Origin: Elephas maximus indicus
Lineage: Eukaryota > Chordata > Mammalia > Proboscidea > Elephantidae
Length of the DNA: 64,000 nt
Direction of reading: 5' to 3'
Assembly: GCF_024166365.1 (NCBI RefSeq)
Contig: NC_064822.1
Location: 108,868,823 to 108,932,822 of the forward strand
Translations under genes and position numbers: made by a program
Shown: positions 62,328 to 64,000 of the stretch, piece after piece
Position numbering within the stretch: position 1 is the stretch's first letter
How the letters are laid out: every line of letters starts with the position of its first letter
The notes under the pieces: model-generated
Told to the model about the DNA's origin: nothing
Databases searched by the model: none
The model's input: the letters and a program-made list of their open reading frames with translations, nothing else

Positions 62328-62935
62328 TGATGTTTAAGACTGTGTGTCAACTTGGCTGGGCCATGATTCTCCGTATTTATGTAGGATCACTCCCCATGAT
62401 GGAATCTGCTGTTAGTAGCCAATCAGTTGAAGGGGCGTTTCCTTGGGGGTGTGGCCTGCATCTGAATATAAGCAGACATTCTGGCTTTTTGCTCACTCTG
62501 GATCCTGCGGCTGCCTCCTGTTCATCTGACCTCTGGTTCTTGGGACTTGCACTGTCCAGCTTATGTGCTGATCCTGGGATTCATTGATCTTCACTGCCTG
62601 TGAGCTGGAGCCCTGCCCTCTGACCTGCTGATCCTGGGTTCGGCAGTCCCTGAAGCTACGTGTATCAGGAGAAGCCTTGTGGTCTTGCCTGCCAATCTTG
62701 GGATTTGTCAATCTCCACAGCCTGTGAGCAAGAGCCCTGCCCTCCAACCAGCCAATCTTGGGCTTGCCAGCCCCTGTGGGTATGTGAATCAAGAGAAACC
62801 TCTATCCTGATCCACAGACTTGGGACGTTCCAGACTCTACAATTGCATTGAGCCATTTCTTTGATATAAATCTCTCTCTATATATAATTATAGGCTTTAC
62901 TGGTTTTGCTGTTCTAGAGAACCCAGCCTAAGAGA
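62328..62935 (+). repeat. ERVL-type LTR (MLT2-like) with internal duplication
   Basis: The start (gtgtgtcaacttggctgggc) and end (gataaatctctctctata-type tract, then ttctagagaacccagcctaa) match the ends of MLT2-like ERVL LTRs. Two units of about 124 bp (62571-62694 and 62695 onward) repeat in the middle. No retroviral genes are present. Confidence 0.7.
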
Positions 62936-63014
62936 GGGAGACAGGAGAGGTGAGGTGACATGGAGAACTGTACGCAAGGTCTTGAAGCCCTGCTGAGAAG
63001 TTCTTTCACCTTTT

Positions 63015-63170
63015 TTTAATATAATTTATTTTTGTTGTTGTAAGAATATACACAGAAGGATATACACGAGTTCAATAGTTTCTACATGTACAATTCAGTG
63101 ACCATTGATTATATTCTTTGGGTCTTCATCACTTTTTTGTGTTGTCTTTACTGGCTTTTCTTTCCCACCC
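63015..63170 (-). repeat. L1 3' UTR fragment
   Basis: ttgttgttgtaagaatatac, tagtttctacatgtacaatt and gaccattgattatattcttt are antisense L1 3' end sequence. Confidence 0.65.
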
Positions 63171-63224
63171 TAGCCAGTCTGGGTGCCCCTCAGAGTTACC
63201 TCAGGGGCAGGTGCCTGGTTTACA

Positions 63225-63520
63225 GCTCTAGCTCAGTGTCTAACTACCTGAGTGTCCTTGGGCAAGTCACTTTCTCTCTCTAGGCTTCAGGTTTCTTGTT
63301 TGCAAAATAAGGGAGTTGGGGGCCTCTGGCCTATCCCAGAATGGAAAGCTTTAAAGTCACTACAGCGGGATTGCTTCCCAATTGGTGAGTGACCAACTAG
63401 CTCTATGTCCTTGGGCAGGTTACTTAACCCTCTGAATGTCAGTTTTATCATTTGTAAAATGTGGATAAAAACACCTACGCTTACTGAAATGTGTATGTGA
63501 AGATTGCTGTTTTGTTATAG
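63225..63520 (+). repeat. Two adjacent MIR fragments
   Basis: tgtccttgggcaagtcactt (near 63253) and tgtccttgggcaggttactt (near 63407) are two copies of the MIR core in the same orientation. Confidence 0.65.
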
Positions 63521-63650
63521 GCAAATGTTTTGTTACCTATATATTCACTGCAATTAAAAAACAACAACAACAAGCAAAAACCTACTTGCAGAGTTGATTC
63601 AGGGTGAGAATGAACATGTGACAGGTCTTGCCCAGCACCTGGCCTTAGAT

Positions 63651-64000
63651 GTTGTTGTTAGGTGCCATCGAGTTGATTCCGACTCATAGCAACCCTATGC
63701 ACAGCAGAGCGAAACGCTGCTCAGCCCTGCACCATCCTCACAATTGTTGCTATGTTTGAGCCCATTGTTGAAGCCACTGTGTCAATCCATATAGCTGCGG
63801 GTCTTCCTCTTTTTTGCTGACCCTCTATTTTATTAAGCATGATGTCCTTTTCCAAGGACTGATCCCTCCTAACACGTCCAAAGTATGTGAGACGTAGTCT
63901 CATCATCCTTACTTGTAAGGAGCATTCTGGTTGTACTTCTTCCAAGACAGATTTGTTTGTTCTTTTGGCAGTCCATGGTATAGTCAATATTCTTCACGAA
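63651..64000 (-). repeat. RTE LINE 3' end, continues beyond the window
   Basis: The plus-strand left end GTTGTTGTTAGGTGCCATCG is the LINE 3' terminus. The minus strand encodes the RTE C-terminal end ([20 protein letters not shown], with breaks). The copy is cut by the window end. Confidence 0.88.

Overview
This is a mammalian nuclear window holding two complete protein-coding genes in the same orientation: SP1 (Sp1 transcription factor, coding exons from 9688 to 42806) and AMHR2 (anti-Mullerian hormone receptor type 2, coding exons from 54889 to 61549). This order matches the SP1-AMHR2 neighbourhood known on human 12q13. Short tRNA-derived repeats carrying the AfroSINE signature (tRNA-like head, then a tail ending in a tract like ATGAGTCGGAATYGACTCGA) occur more than twenty times. 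An RTE-type LINE that shares this 3' end occurs five times. AfroSINEs are restricted to Afrotheria, and most copies here lack the central ~45-nt segment, as in the subfamily I recall for elephant, hyrax and sea cow. An elephant or another paenungulate is therefore the likely source.

Layout. 1-8200 is intergenic and repeat-rich (AfroSINE, L1, L2, MIR, one ERV-like LTR). About 8200-9690 is the SP1 promoter with seven CCAAT boxes, two GC boxes and a CpG island running into intron 1. SP1 has six coding exons: a 7-nt coding part in exon 1, the large glutamine/serine/threonine-rich exon 3, a 26.5-kb intron 3 full of transposons, and three 3' exons with the Buttonhead box and three C2H2 zinc fingers. 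A ~5.2-kb, almost repeat-free 3' UTR ends near 47980. 47981-54888 is intergenic, with nested SINE/LINE insertions and a CTCF-like motif. AMHR2 follows with eleven compact exons, then an ERVL-type LTR, MIR and L1 pieces and an RTE LINE that runs off the window.

Both genes are open and spliced by GT-AG introns. SP1 translates to 784 residues and is nearly identical to human SP1. AMHR2 keeps its signal peptide, ten ectodomain cysteines, transmembrane helix and all kinase motifs. It stops at codon 510, directly after the kinase domain, where human AMHR2 continues for about 62 residues. Downstream of that stop the former tail is still recognisable but carries two apparent single-base frameshifts. 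This truncation is the most interesting biological observation, because AMH/AMHR2 drives Mullerian duct regression in males and afrotherians have unusual male reproductive anatomy.

The remaining notable structure is transposon archaeology that can be read at base level: a twin-primed RTE insertion with its target duplication, an AfroSINE inside an AfroSINE, an L1 inside a MER5A-like element, an internally deleted RTE next to a large hairpin, and a DNA element with 24-bp internal repeats. I see no tRNA or rRNA gene, no CRISPR array and no prokaryote-type system. Family names and human comparisons are from memory; no alignment or database search was run.
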